Part shown: piece by piece, positions 23,437 to 34,936 of the stretch
Position numbering within the stretch: the stretch's first letter is position 1
Layout of the letters: every line of letters starts with the position of its first letter
Assembly: GCF_026914185.1 (NCBI RefSeq)
Contig: NC_070575.1
Coordinates: 2,687,001-2,751,000, forward strand
Direction: 5' to 3'
From: Puccinia triticina
Lineage: Eukaryota > Basidiomycota > Pucciniomycetes > Pucciniales > Pucciniaceae
Length of the DNA: 64,000 bases
The notes under the pieces: model-generated
Databases searched by the model: none
What the model was told of the DNA's origin: nothing
The model's input: the letters and a program-made list of their open reading frames with translations, nothing else
Made by a program: the position numbers and the translations under genes

Positions 23437-25540
23437 GGTAAGCTAGCAATCAATTCTGGAGCACTGTTTTCATTATCCAGGATATTGATCAACTTGAGAA
23501 GTTCCAAATTTTCACTATAGCTGATTCTGACTTCTTCAAAGAATGTGTTGTCAATATCACATACATGGATGCCTAAAATGGGGAATACGTCCTCATCCTC
23601 CGGATATTAGGCAAAGCCCACCTACTCAATTCATCGGCATTAGTATGCTTGGCGCCAGCCCTATGGATGATGGTCATATGTCCTCTGTACTGTTGTATTG
23701 CAATCTGCCATCTGAGCTTGTGACGGTTAGGCATCTTCATGTTCATTAAAGTCCGTACTGCTATACAATCCGTAACTACAATGATTTTACAACCTTCCAG
23801 GTAATAGTGTAGTTTCTCCAAGGACCATACAAGACATAAACATTCCATTTGACTGGCTCCATATCTCATTTCTGTTTTCCGGACTTGTCTAGAAATAAAC
23901 AGAACTGGTTTTTCCACTGGAATTCCATCAATTATGAATTCCTGATGCAAAGCCGCTCCTATGCCTTCAAAGCAAGCATCTATGTACAGTATAAATGGCA
24001 AAGAGTAGTCTGGTTGCGCTAGTACGGGAGCTGTAGTAATGAGCCTTTTTAATTGCTCATATTGCTCTACTCTCCCGTACGTCATCTCAAAGAAGAAGTA
24101 TTTGCTACATAGCTTGTATAGGCTTTTTGAGATGTTTGCAAATTTAGGGATATGCTGTCTGTAATAACTACAAAATCCCAGAAATGACTGCATTTCTGTC
24201 ATTGTCTGCGGCATAGGTTTAAGCAGAACTGCAGCTACTCTGTTCTGATCTATGGCTAGAGATAATCCTGAGACTATATGACCTAAAGCCTTGAGTTCTT
24301 GAAAACCAAAATTACATTTCTTGATTGACATTTTTAGACCTGCTGTAATAGCTGTATGGAGGACCAGACTTATTTTTTCTAAATGATCCTCCCAGTTGGT
24401 GGAATATATGATAATGTCATCTATGTATATCATCATCCAACTTTGTCTAATAAAGGATCCAAATATTGTGTCCATCATACGCTGGAAGTGCGAAGGAGCA
24501 TTTTTGATACCAAATGGCATTCTCAAATATTCATAAACTCCTAGGTGACAGATTATATGCATAAATTGTCTGCTTTCCTCTTTAATGGGTATTTGATGGA
24601 ATCCTTTAAGCACATCCATTGTGGTAATGTATTTAGCTTTTGCCAAATTATGTAGTGAATGATCTATCCTTGGGATGGGATAATTATCTGCCTTGGTGTA
24701 ATTATTGAGGGCTTGGAAGTCTCCTACCATACAGGACTTTTTGTTATGCCATGCTATAATCACTGGCGTAGTTATTTCCACTTGTTCATTGTGGCCTAAT
24801 TTTCTCAAAACTTTAAGCTCTAATAGTTCTTTGATGTGAATTTCTAGAGCTTCACGAGACTTGGGGCTAGAAGGATATGCTGCTCTTCGTAACGCAGGGG
24901 GGTAAGGAGGTTGACACGTAAGTTCTATCTCAATATCGTGTCCTGAGATATTCCTTATGGGTTCTTCTTTTGTACAGAAAGCTTCTTCATGCTCAAAGCA
25001 GACTTTTAACACAGCTGATTGTTGCTCCGCGGTCAGATTACTACTGATGGCAGCTTGAGACATATAATCTTGTCGGAATTTCTTCAATTCCTTATCTTCG
25101 TGGTCTTGTCTTGGAGGGTTCTGAAAGCTGATGTTACATATCTCAAACTTTTGTTTCCAATCACCACCTATTGTGTAGTATCTGTTTTTACTTTGAATTA
25201 CATCTATTCCGTACAAGCAGAATGTATAATTCCCGATGATGAGGTAATCACACACAGCATCTTCTAGGACTAAAAATTCAACGTGTAATCTTAAAGATCC
25301 TTTTGTGTGCGGGAAGATAAGAGGTAACTTAACTATCCCTATTGGTTTAAGGGCCGAGTTGCAACTGCTGAATTTAGCTTTGGGCGTGGGGAGAAGGTTA
25401 TTCTTCCAGTCAGGGTAACAAGAGTCTAGTAAATTGGGACTAGTGCAAGAACAAAATGCTCCAATGTCTAAAAGAGCTCTGACTTCTCTCCCATCAAAGA
25501 GAACTGTTGTATAGCTAGTTTTTCCCAGAGTATAACTCAT
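23437..25540 (-). pseudogene. Gypsy-A protease, reverse transcriptase and RNase H
   Basis: Starts MSYTLGKTSY. The protease site reads ALLDIGAFCSC (D-I-G, not the usual D-T/S-G) near residue 28. RT shows ITTPVIIAWHN, VLKGFHQIPI, MPFGIKNAPSHFQ and the catalytic YIDD near residue 372. RNase H begins LYIDACFEGIGAALHQE near residue 515. A one-base deletion near 23607 ends the frame at 23573; beyond it the correct frame continues DVFPILGIHVCDID to the insert junction at 23437 and then into the integrase. Confidence 0.82.
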
Positions 25541-25553
25541 GCCTTCTTCTGGC

Positions 25554-26522
25554 TTATTTCATCAGTTTAGCATCTGATACGTGACCAATTCCTAGTGAGG
25601 AGTTCCATTTCTGTGGCAAATTGGAATCTCCTTGGATTACAGTAATATGCAAGGGATCACCCAGATCAGCTTGTATTACATTGCATTTGGCATTAATTTC
25701 AGGTTCATCCAAGCAGTCTCCAATTTCAGGCTCCATGCTGACAATGTTGAATTGGGAGCCAGTATCAGATAAATCATCTTCTTCCGACTCCACTTCGATA
25801 TTGTTGATGCGTTTACGTGGTTTAGGGCAATCAAGTCTCTTATGGCCTTTCTCTCCGCAATTATAGCACTCAATCCCAGCTGTTTTCCTAGGAGGCATTT
25901 CTGTATTCTTTTTGTCTGTGGCCATGTTCTCTTTAGCAGCTAGATTACGCCTTTCCTCGTACGTTTTGGGTCTCCTGTCTAATTTCTTGGCTACAATAAT
26001 TATTTCTATGGTAGCTACCAATTCAGACAAATCAACATTGGCATCTTTCAATCTGCACATTACATCATGTTCTAGATTATTAGGGCAATTTTTCAAGATT
26101 TTCTTGGTGACAAATTTCTGAGAGGGTTGGTCCTAAATACAGTCAATCCTTTTCTTCTGACTCAGACACCATTTGTAAGGATCATCTTTAGTAGGATCAA
26201 AGGAATCATTCTCATATGCTGCTTGCATTTTATCCTTCCAGACATCTGTACCAAACTGTTTGTGGATCAGTTTTTTCCAATCTTCCCAGCTTATTTTTCC
26301 AACAGATTTCTTTTTTCTGAAAAACCAGTCTAAAGCTACACCTTCAAACAACCTTGGCAATCTGGAGGTTACTACTTCATCAGTAGCTTTGTAACATTCA
26401 AGGAGATGATCTACATAATCCATGAAGTAGATATGATCATATTCTCCTTCTCCGGAAAATTTAGGCCATTCTTTCATTGGCGGCATTAGTTTGCATTTGG
26501 TTACTGCATCCAAACTTTTCAA
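25554..26522 (-). pseudogene. Gypsy-A gag with zinc knuckle
   Basis: Retrotransposon gag core: EWPKFSGEGEYDHIYFMDYV, then RLPRLFEGVALDWF and WEDWKKLIHKQFGTD, then PYKWCLSQKKRIDCI, after which a stop at 26133 interrupts it. It resumes in another frame (25554-26096) with KKILKNCPNNLEHDVMCRL and a CX2CX4HX4C knuckle (CYNCGEKGHKRLDC). An acidic tail follows. The protease frame begins 14 bases downstream. Confidence 0.8.
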
Positions 26523-26627
26523 AAAAGAAGTGGTCTGTCTAGGTTGTTCTTGGTACGGTTGAGAATCATTAGCAGCATTTTGCTTGGGCGGAGCAGTTGG
26601 TTCCTCTTCTTTGGGAGGTAAAGATCT

Positions 26628-27116
26628 CTATTGGTGTTGAAACACTCTACTTCTGGTATTTAGCAGAGGATTGTTGAAGATGACTTCCTCCTTCTGAGAA
26701 GTTTCAGGGTCACGAGTCAGGTGCGGGGGAGTTTGTATTCCCGCTACATTTTGTTTAAGAGTTTTTATCTCTTGTTTCAGAGAGCTAATTTGCTCCGCAG
26801 TGGAGATATTGATTTTATTCATCATCTCTTTCATGTTATACTCTTGATGACTTCCTAAATCTATCAAGATTTGTAACTGGGCGGATTGGTGGTCTCCACG
26901 CTCTCTGTTTTCTTTGACAACCTCAGTGATCATAGTGTTTAACAATTGACTTTTAAAGTCCGCCATACCAATATCAATATCAGTAAGTTTATCTAGCAGA
27001 CTTTGATTGATCTCAGCCTGATTTTCTAGGTTTGTTGTTACCTTACTGAGGTTATTCTTAAGATCTCCAATGTCTTGGCAAAACTCAGGAATTTTAACAA
27101 AGTGTTCTTGAGACAT
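26628..27116 (-). CDS. Gypsy-A coiled-coil protein upstream of gag
   Basis: 162 residues starting MSQEHFVKIPEF. Long heptad-like helices (NNLSKVTTNLENQAEINQSL and ISSLKQEIKTLKQNV) predict a coiled coil. It precedes gag on the same strand and is probably the gag N-terminal multimerisation part. A similar coiled-coil segment lies in element E near 48480-48610. Confidence 0.5.
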   Translation of the reverse strand: MSQEHFVKIPEFCQDIGDLKNNLSKVTTNLENQAEINQSLLDKLTDIDIGMADFKSQLLNTMITEVVKENRERGDHQSAQLQILIDLGSHQEYNMKEMMNKINISTAEQISSLKQEIKTLKQNVAGIQTPPHLTRDPETSQKEEVIFNNPLLNTRSRVFQHQ

Positions 27117-27125
27117 TTTTATTGC

Positions 27126-27559
27126 TCAGTTAACAGCAGACTCAAGAGTGTTAATAATAGAAGTATGACATTCCACAATTTTAGAGTTTTTAAATTTATA
27201 TTGGTTACTAGAGTTACTATGTAAAGTAGACAAGTTTCCATACAAATTATCAAACATGTGGAAAATAAAATCTCTATCTACATCTGATCGTAGGCTTGTT
27301 CCAAGGTGTTTGCTGCCTTCATGACTTGAGCCCATCTGCCGCGGTCTTTGCGGAGATTGTTGGATTGATGGGTGGGAGGAGTCTTTCGTTTTTTCGAATT
27401 CTTCACCGGAGGGTTGATTTGCTTCATCACCGTCCAGGGATTCCACCCGTCGACCAAGGATTCTAGCTCTGGTTGAGTTAGATATCTCTGAGCCGCTTTT
27501 TGAGTCTCCTGCGCTTCGCGCAGTGCGGCTAGGAGCTCCTCTTTTGGAACACCGCGCGC
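27126..27559 (-). pseudogene. Gypsy-A leader/gag frame, part after Gypsy-B
   Basis: Two overlapping frames: GVPKEELLAALREAQETQ...LEQAYDQM (27278-27559 within the element) and a Ser/Gln-rich one (27126-27446). The first is cut at 27559 by the Gypsy-B LTR. It probably continued the leader frame now at 35791-36462, but the reading frames do not join cleanly. Confidence 0.4.
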
Positions 27560-28329
27560 TGTGGAACTCCGACCGGTGCTGGGCCGTCCGCAGTTACTGG
27601 AAGGGAAATTGCGCCTTAGCGCTGCCTTTGCGGTGATCCGTAAAAAGGAGTTGTAGGGAGTCAAAGAGATAGCGTTGAGAGGGAGGGGGGATTTATATTG
27701 AGAGGCGACGAGGTTTAGATCCTTGTTGGTGGTGGTTTGTTTTGAGAGATCAGGAAAAAGAACCGGCAAACTGGGCCGGAAGTTGTGATCAGAGAAAGGT
27801 TTTCACGACTCGGGACTTGGCGGCTGAGAGCTTGAAACTCAGAAGGCACGCGGGGAAGTGATCAATAAGATTTGATATCTAACTTTCTGAAATACTGAGT
27901 TGGGATGGATGATCAGAGATGAAGATTATGGTTCAGACGAAGTCCATGCCGCTCCAAAGCCTGAGTTTGAGCTGAACTCAAACCTTGGAGTTGGTGACAT
28001 GCTGTGGACAAGTCATCATACACCCGCGCAACAACAACAAGAGGATAGAGACAGGAGAAAGAAACAAAACCAACAAAGAAACCAACCCTCCGCATAAACA
28101 AACCTCTCCAACGCGCGCACGTAGAAATAAAGAATATTAGTCAACAGAACAGAAAAGGAAACAAAACAAGCACGAAAAGAAACCGGGGTCCTTGATCCTG
28201 AAACATCTTGAGGATTCCTGGGCGCGCAGGGCGCGCTGATTGATTCTGACGTCCCATGAGTTGATGACTTGACGGCTGAAGACTGAAGACATCCTCTGCG
28301 CCATGGGCGCCACAAAAAAGATCACCACA
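27560..28329 (-). repeat. Gypsy-B 3' LTR
   Basis: 770 bp, near-identical to 34989-35756. Because the genes run leftwards this is the 3' LTR. Confidence 0.85.
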
Positions 28330-28429
28330 TCACCACCACGCTTGCAGTCTGTCCCTAGACTGCTCGTCCTCCATCCGCTCCCTAAAGAAAAGAAAAGGAA
28401 AGAAAGGAAAGAGGGAAAAAAAAAAGATC

Positions 28430-28550
28430 CTAAAGGCAAAGGGGAGAAAACCGGGCGCCAACGCAATGCTCACAAGGGTGGCAAGAAGTAGGGTTTTGAC
28501 AAAAACGGCGGTATCTTGCCCGGGAAGTGCATACCAGGAGAGGAACTTAC
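28430..28550 (-). other. Intron-like module 4 (3' of integrase)
   Basis: Starts GTAAGTTCCTCTCC and ends CCCCTTTGCCTTTAG. Its 5' third and middle (GGGCAAGATACCGCCG) match module 2. The apparent integrase stop TAA lies inside this donor, so splicing would extend the protein. Confidence 0.6.
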
Positions 28551-29713
28551 TTCTGGTCAGGAAAGTCCTTGCGAGAATAGAACCTTTTTACCTGATCCGC
28601 GGCAAAACACCGTTTCAACTCCGTGTTGTCGAGTTCCGCAAGGACGTAGGAGCCACCCGGGACCTGCTTCACGACGCAGTAGGTGCCATTCCATTGATGG
28701 GCAAACAACTGCCCCCACTGCGTCTCCAAAGACCAATTGAAAGCTAGAACTTGATCGCCGGGCTGAAGCGGCTCTTGGATCCGCGCGGCGTTCTTCTCTT
28801 CCCAATAGCGCAAGGGGTCGCCCCGCATTTCCATCAGATTCTTGTAAGCAATCCCACAAGTCTCCTCGCTGCGCTCTAGTTGCCGGGAGCGCGCGACAAG
28901 GAGGTCGGACGTGTCCTTTACCGCGTCCCAGTCAACACCAAGATAAGATTTGATTTCAAGATCTAGGGGAAGCACTGCACGCTGGCCAAAGACAAGCTCA
29001 TAGGGGGAGTAGCCGGTCGTCCTCTTGGTGGAGATCTGGTCTGAAAAAAGCACCAAGGGCAGGTACTTGCGACAATTCTTCCCGCTCTCACCGGCCAGCT
29101 TGACCAAGGCAGACTTGAGGGGACCGTGGCCACGCTCGACCATGCCCTGTCCTTTGGGATAATAAGGCGTAGAGACACGGTGCTGGCCCGGGAGCTCACG
29201 CAGCATCCCAGTTAATGCGCCGCCAAACTCGGATCCACCGTCTGTTGAATAAGAGCGCGCTAGTCCGTAGCGCATTGTCCAATTCTCCTGCAGAAAAGCC
29301 GCAACGGCCTCCGAAGTGAGATTGTTCAGGATCTTGGCTTCAACCCATCCTGAGAAGTTGTCCCAAGCCACGATGAGATATTTAGCGCCGCTTGCCTTGA
29401 GGTGAACAGCGTCCATTGAAACGCGCCCAAAAACCGTTGATTCCCCGGTTGGGTACCGCAGCTCTTGGGGGCGCCTGAGATCCTTCTTCTGGCAGGCCTC
29501 GCAGCTCCGACACCAACGCGCCACGGATTGCTTGAGAGCTGGCCACCAGAAGCGCTCAGAGACGCGTAGATAAGTCTCCGCGGTACCTTGGTGGCCCAAG
29601 TTTTTGTGAAGCTCACACAGGATCAAGTCTTGCTTTGCTGGGATGGTTACGACGATGCGCAACAACGGGCTGCCATGCTTCATGAGAAGGCCTGCTTGCA
29701 GAAAGAAATCCAC
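28547..29713 (-). CDS. Gypsy-B integrase
   Basis: 388 residues. Zinc finger LHKNLGHQGTAETYLRVSER ... CRSCEACQKK (H-H-C-C). Core residues are intact: VSMDAVHLKASG, YSTDGGSEFGG and GQGMVERGHGPLK. A C-terminal part with GDQVLAFNW and GTYCVVKQVPGGSY resembles the GPF/Y module. No chromodomain seen. The frame is separated from RT by a stop at 29732. Confidence 0.82.
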   Translation of the reverse strand: MDFFLQAGLLMKHGSPLLRIVVTIPAKQDLILCELHKNLGHQGTAETYLRVSERFWWPALKQSVARWCRSCEACQKKDLRRPQELRYPTGESTVFGRVSMDAVHLKASGAKYLIVAWDNFSGWVEAKILNNLTSEAVAAFLQENWTMRYGLARSYSTDGGSEFGGALTGMLRELPGQHRVSTPYYPKGQGMVERGHGPLKSALVKLAGESGKNCRKYLPLVLFSDQISTKRTTGYSPYELVFGQRAVLPLDLEIKSYLGVDWDAVKDTSDLLVARSRQLERSEETCGIAYKNLMEMRGDPLRYWEEKNAARIQEPLQPGDQVLAFNWSLETQWGQLFAHQWNGTYCVVKQVPGGSYVLAELDNTELKRCFAADQVKRFYSRKDFPDQK

Positions 29714-29731
29714 GGATATGCGCTTCAGGGC

Positions 29732-31718
29732 TCAAAACTCCTGCGCGTCCGAGCCATCAGGCTGAGCCAAAGTCGCCAAAAAAATCTCCATTCGGCGCCA
29801 AAAGCCTTCTTGATACCCCGAGTAGCCTGAAGCCGTGTCCACAGAAAAAGAAAGAAGAGGTCTAATTGCCGGCAAGTCTTTGTCAAACTCTGAGTCTTTG
29901 TCGCCTTGAGGGCGGCGGGAGAGACCGTCCGGCATGGTGAAAGATTTCCCTGGGCGGTGGACAATGTCAAAGGAAAAGAGTTGGATGAAAGCCACCCAGC
30001 GCGTCAACGGCGCGTTGGGAAGGCTTGGCGCGTTGATCATTTGAATAAGGGACTGCGCGTTGACTTGGAGCTCAAAATGCTGCCCCCATAAAATGGTTTG
30101 AAGCTTCTTGAGGATCCTTGCAACGCCGCATAACTCCAGTTTTGATTGGGAGTACCTCGACTCCACGTCGGAAAACAGCAAGGACTCGTAAAGGGCCGGC
30201 CGGTCCAACCCATTCAAATCTTCCTGGAAGAGGACTGCGCCAGCAGTGTGAAAACTAGAATCCACCGCAAGCTTGATTTTTCCCGCCTCCGGTCTATAAT
30301 TGATCTTGACAAGGACAATGTCCTTTCCCACAATGAGCTTCAGGTCCTCAAACGCGTTCTTGCAATTGGAAGTCCAAAGAAATTCGGCGTCCTTGCGCGT
30401 CAGGCGGCAAAGTGGAAAACAGAGTTGAGACAAGGAGGGAATGAAGATCCTAACGTACACAACCACCCCCAAGAACCCGCGCACCTCCGTCGCATTAACC
30501 GGGGTTGGCCAAGAGAGGATTTTATTGACCTTGCTCCTCGCCATTTGGCGGCCCTCCTTGCACACTACGTGGCCCACGATCTCCAAAGCAGGCACGCAAG
30601 CCGCAAGCTTTGACGCCAACACGGTCAACCCGGATTCTTCAATTCTGAACAAAATGCGCTCCAAAGTTTCCGCGTATTCCCAGACTGCAAAGCGCCGGAT
30701 GCCGGAGTGCCAATCCAAAACTTCATTTTTGTAATCTGACACTGGGCCTTTGATCCCACCGTCATCAATAAAGATACCTGCGTGCTCCGGGATTTCGTCT
30801 TGGAGAATCCAAACCATTTGAGCCTGATACACCGCAACGGAGTTCGTCGCGCCTTGAGGGAGCCGGGTGAGCTGGAACCTTCCGAGCGGCGTATCAAACG
30901 TTGTGAGTGGCCTTGAGATCGGATGCAGAGCGCTTGTCGTAGCCGCCCATGATGTTGCCAAGGCCGTAGCAAGCGCGGCCAGAAAAGGATTCTACAAATT
31001 ATTCAGTAGCCGAAGGAATGCTGGCATCTTGAATTGTGACTTTATTTAACAGCTGGAGGTCGTGGACTACATGCAGCTTGCTGTTGCCTTTCAACACGCA
31101 GAACACAGGACTCATGTAGCTCAACGTAAATTTTTCGTACAGACCGTTGCGGACACGCTCGCGGATGATTCTAGTGTATTCTTCCATCTTAGCCGCAGGA
31201 ATTGGGATCCTCCTCTTCTGCCAAGGTTTGTGCTCCACCACAGATATGATGTAAGGAAGCTTGTATGACTCTTTAAGCAAACCGCGCTGGGACTCGTCGA
31301 AAGCTACGGAAAGGTTTCTTTCTGCCAATACGTTCTTGATGAGATCCAACTCCGACGGGTTTAGCCACCCCGGAGGACCAAAGTTGACTACTTGAAGACT
31401 CAGCTCAGTGACTCGTCCACGTGGCACAAAAGGGCCGGCCAAGGAACGTGAGAGACCGCAATAAGGATCAAGAGACAAGGGAGGGCGCTGCAGCGGAGGG
31501 TTGAGACTTTGTGGCATGGGTTGATTCACAGGTTTGACCTTTCGCGCTACTGGTTTGTATTTTGCCGCAAAAGAGAGAAACCCGCCCTCCTTCACAAGCG
31601 CCAGCTGCACACCGTGATTGAGGCCACATTTGAGGAGCCGCCAAGTCCGATGTTCTGCGCCGTCCTCGAAAGCTGCCTTCTCTGCAAAGGAGATTCCAGA
31701 CGGATGGGAGTGGCTCAC
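29732..31718 (-). pseudogene. Gypsy-B reverse transcriptase and RNase H
   Basis: The N-terminal part (30999-31718) has RRIPIPAAKMEEYTRIIRER and SPVFCVLKGNSKLHVVHDLQ. After a stop near 31000 the next frame (29732-30961) has the catalytic IFIDDGGI, then VNKILSWPTPVNATEVRGFL and RNase H (KIKLAVDSSFHTAGAVLFQE) ending GKSFTMPDGLSRRP. Stops and a frame change disable it. The RT start overlaps intron-like module 3. Confidence 0.78.
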
Positions 31719-31782
31719 GAGTGAGGGCTTTCAAAGTTTGCGGACCATCACGCCTCGGAGGTGCACATTGGGAGGAACTTAC
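31682..31782 (-). other. Intron-like module 3
   Basis: 101 nt from GTAAGTTCCTCCCAATG to GAATCTCCTTTGCAG, with CACTCGTGAGCC in the middle. It shares its 5' part and the GTGAGCC block with modules 1 and 2. Confidence 0.6.
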
Positions 31783-32087
31783 TTCTACCCCAAATGGTCT
31801 CCACGGCGGTCCAAACTCCACCACACCACCCTCACAATCCAGAGTCCAAGAAAATAGTTTAACCTCATTACAGAGGATCTTTAGTTTTTCCTCGTCGCAG
31901 AGGCTCAGGACTTTAGGCTCATCGCGGAGTTGCACTAGATTACCCTCATTGCGGAGGACGCCACAAGACACATCTAGTTTATGCTTGTTAGGGAGACTAG
32001 ACTGAGACGGTAGAGTATTCTCATTTTGGAGAAAATAGGGAAGTTTATTCTCGTTGCGGAGATGTGCCGGATAGAATGGAACATTGC

Positions 32088-32201
32088 CTGAAACCAGAGA
32101 AAAGACCAAAGGATGGGGGCGGCTCACGAGTGTGGCTGAAGTAGAGTTTTTTACAAGGGCGGCGGTATCTTGCCCGGAGGTGCATGATTGGGAGGAACTT
32201 A
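32088..32201 (-). other. Intron-like module 2
   Basis: 114 nt from GTAAGTTCCTCCCAATC to TTTCTCTGGTTTCAG, preceded by a GGCAGGGAGAACTG block also found before module 1. Contains CACTCGTGAGCCGC. Confidence 0.6.
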
Positions 32202-32522
32202 CTTTCAGTTCTCCCTGCCTCCGTGGAACACCTATTTTCTCCTCGCCGCCTATTTGGCCTGATCTTGGATCGAATGAAGCACCGCTTTGGCGCTCAAGAG
32301 AATTGAAGTGAGGTGGGACGGAATGGAAAGACTGGGCCTTGAAACCAGACAAAATGTTTTTGACTTTTTCAAAAGTTTTTTGCTGTTTTTGGATTTGCTG
32401 ATTTTGAGAAGATGATAAGGAAAAGAAAGAAACTGGACCGTGAGACTCTGAATTAGCAGTTGGCTCCGCGACAGGACTGCGAGACTCTAAATTAAGTCTG
32501 CCGCTTTCCGAGCCAACCTGCT

Positions 32523-34649
32523 CTATAAAAAATGACGGCCTTCCACGGGATTGTCGCACGCTTTCCCTTTGCGCGTCAGTATTGCCTTGCAACCGCCACC
32601 CGGAAAGTCACGCTCCCAGCGGCCAGAATCCACAGAGCAAAGGGTCAGCTCAATTTTCCGACCATTGGCGTCCGGGAGGAGGATCTTTTTGCCCGTCTGA
32701 CCGGAGAATTCGAGTGTAACGTCGAAATCCATGAGAAAGGGCTTTCCTAGGATGATGGGGCCATCCACGCGCGTGATCCAAAAGTGGCAGGTGCCCACTA
32801 TTGACTTCCCAATCCTGACGGGGACGTCTTTGGTGACGCCAACCAATTCACACACCTGATTCCCGATCACGTACACCGCAGAGTTGAAGTTGACGCGGGG
32901 GCTTAAGTTAAGCTTTGATGCCTTTGCATCCAAGATCAAATTCAGCTGAGATCCTGAATCTACTAAGGGAGCCGCGTTGCCTTTGTCCTCTCCAAGCAAG
33001 CAGGGTAAATATCCCAACAGACAGGAATACAACCGGTTTTCTTCCTCTTGAGGCGGAGACTCTTCCAAAAGCGTCCCAGAGTGGACCTTCAGATCCTCCG
33101 AACTGACTTCCACGCGGCGCTTCAAGACCCAACGTTTCATCGCGTCAGCAATAGCCCGCAAGACGGTGCATAGCTCTGCAACCGTGACCGTCAACGGAAG
33201 GTTGGAAATCTTCTGGGGCATGCCTTCCACCGCCTTGGGATGATCCTTGGCGATCCCTCTCTTGAATCTCACTCTAGAGGGGCCCCCGTCCGATTTAGTG
33301 GCGGCCGGCGAAGGGGCGGGTTCAGGCTGAATGGCCGGCAAAGGCTGGCTCGCGGGCAAACGTTCAAAAAGCTCTGGCTCTTCTTCCATATCCTCAGCTT
33401 CCAATCCAGAGTTAGGAGGAGGCACCTTCTTTGGGGTCTTCCTAGCCGCAGAAGCTGGAATTGTTGGAGCCCTGTAAGTTTTAGGCACCTTGTGCTTCTT
33501 GCGCGCCAGGTCGGATTGATAAGCACCCGAAAAGGATTGAGATGACACAGCGGGGGGATACCAAGGATCCAGGGAACCACACGTGGCTCGGTACTCCGTA
33601 GTCGCAGAACTAGACTGGGGTTGAAAGGATGCCACCACATGGCGAATTGGGTGTGAAGCATTGAAAGGAATTAAAGCGCCGTTAGGGAGGAAGAAGTTGC
33701 TACCCTTTTGCTCCACCAGCTTCTCCTCCTTGTCCTTCTTGTGTTCGAAACAACGCGCCGTCCCGTGGCCTTCACGGTGGCAATAATAGCAGACAAGAGG
33801 TCCGCGCGATCCTGATGGCGCAGCAGCGGCGGGAGAAGAAACTGCAAGATCCTTCTTCAGCCGCTGCTCGAAAGACTGGAGCATGCAAGATAGGTCGTCC
33901 ACTGTGGCTGGCGCCTGCGACTGAACCAGGGCATCCTTAGGTCTCCGGTCGGCCTCCATCTTTTTCATGATCTTGTTGGACTCTTTGAATCCCGATTTCG
34001 ACGGGAGAGGTTCTTGTGGCTTGATCCGCTCTGAGGTAAACGCTACCTCTTCCTCCATCTCAGAAGTAGCGGCTGCACGAAGTTCCTTAAGGGACGGGAG
34101 GAGATATCGTCTGTCTAGAGTCTTCAGCATCTTCTTCTCTTTGATGAGATACGACTTGATCCGTTGCTGGAATCTGATTGAGAACGCAAAGAAGAAATAA
34201 TCCACTGATAGATCTTCAGACAAAAGGTGCTTATAGCGTATCAGATACAATAAAATGACGTCAAACATTGACTTGAAGAGCCAATACCCTTCCAGCTTTG
34301 AGATCCCACCCTTGGTGATCCACGAATCCTTGAGGGCCTGCAAGTCGGCAACCGTGTATCGGACTATGTCAACCTGTCCCCACCGTTTGATCATCTGCTC
34401 CTTCAACGCAGGCCACAACTTGCTTGTGTACTTGCCCATATCCCACACGGCGTCCTTGAGATCTTTGCTGCCAAGAAACGGGGTCACTTGGAGGACCATG
34501 TCCTCCTAAGGGGCGCCATCCAAGTCGGCGGCTAATTTGTATTCACAAAGGAAAGCCTTGATCCTTGTGCCGGTAAACTTCAGGGATCAATCCTGAGGCT
34601 TAATCTTCACCCTTTGGTTAACAGGCTGTCCGACTGGTAGGTCGGCCAT
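32523..34649 (-). pseudogene. Gypsy-B gag and protease, two premature stops
   Basis: The likely start is ATG at 34649 (MADLPVGQ). Stops TGA (34589-34587) and TAG (34508-34506) interrupt a frame that is open in Gypsy-C, where the first position is Trp. The rest is open to 32523: VWDMGKYTSKLWPALKEQ, a CX2CX4HX4C knuckle (CYYCHREGHGTARC), and a retroviral-type aspartic protease (LVDSGSQLNLI, later IILGKPFLMDF). Confidence 0.82.
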
Positions 34650-34680
34650 CTTGCTGCGCGGCGGGGAAGAGAGGTAGAAT

Positions 34681-34790
34681 CTGAAAGAAGAGGCGATCGG
34701 GTCCGAGGTGGCTCACAGCACGTGGCAAATGTAATGCTTCGACGGCAAGTAGTAGAAACCCTTGGAGGTGCAACTATGGGAGGAACTTAC
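34681..34790 (-). other. Gypsy-B leader intron (module 1)
   Basis: 110 nt from GTAAGTTCCTCCC to CCTCTTCTTTCAG, ending 31 nt before the gag ATG. It shares CGAAGCATTACATTTGCCAC with the Gypsy-C leader intron at 61943-62050. Confidence 0.65.
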
Positions 34791-34936
34791 TTGTAGTTCT
34801 CCCTGCCTCCGCAAAAAAGAATGATCCAAAAGACTCCTGCGCCTATGCCAGGAATGAGGGAATCAAAAAAAAAACTGGGTTCTCAGTTGGAAGAGCAAGG
34901 TTGGTGACCACCAAGCGTCTCAAAATCCCGTAGAGA

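Larger units (their letters stand above)
31468..32592 (-). other. Gypsy-B spacer frame between protease and RT
   Basis: A 374-codon frame with no recognised domain. Between about 31868 and 32070 it repeats short units of the type L-(R/Q/C)-(N/D)-E (LRNENKL, LQNENTL, LRNEGNL, LRDEPKV, LCNEVKL), encoded by a degenerate DNA repeat around TTGCGGAG/CTCCGCAA. It contains modules 2 and 3, so part may be intronic. Confidence 0.4.

Noticed and set aside
28016..28466. Hydrophobic frames resembling membrane proteins in the Gypsy-B LTRs
   Set aside because: They are LTR sequence, repeated at 35405-35742, with no gene context.
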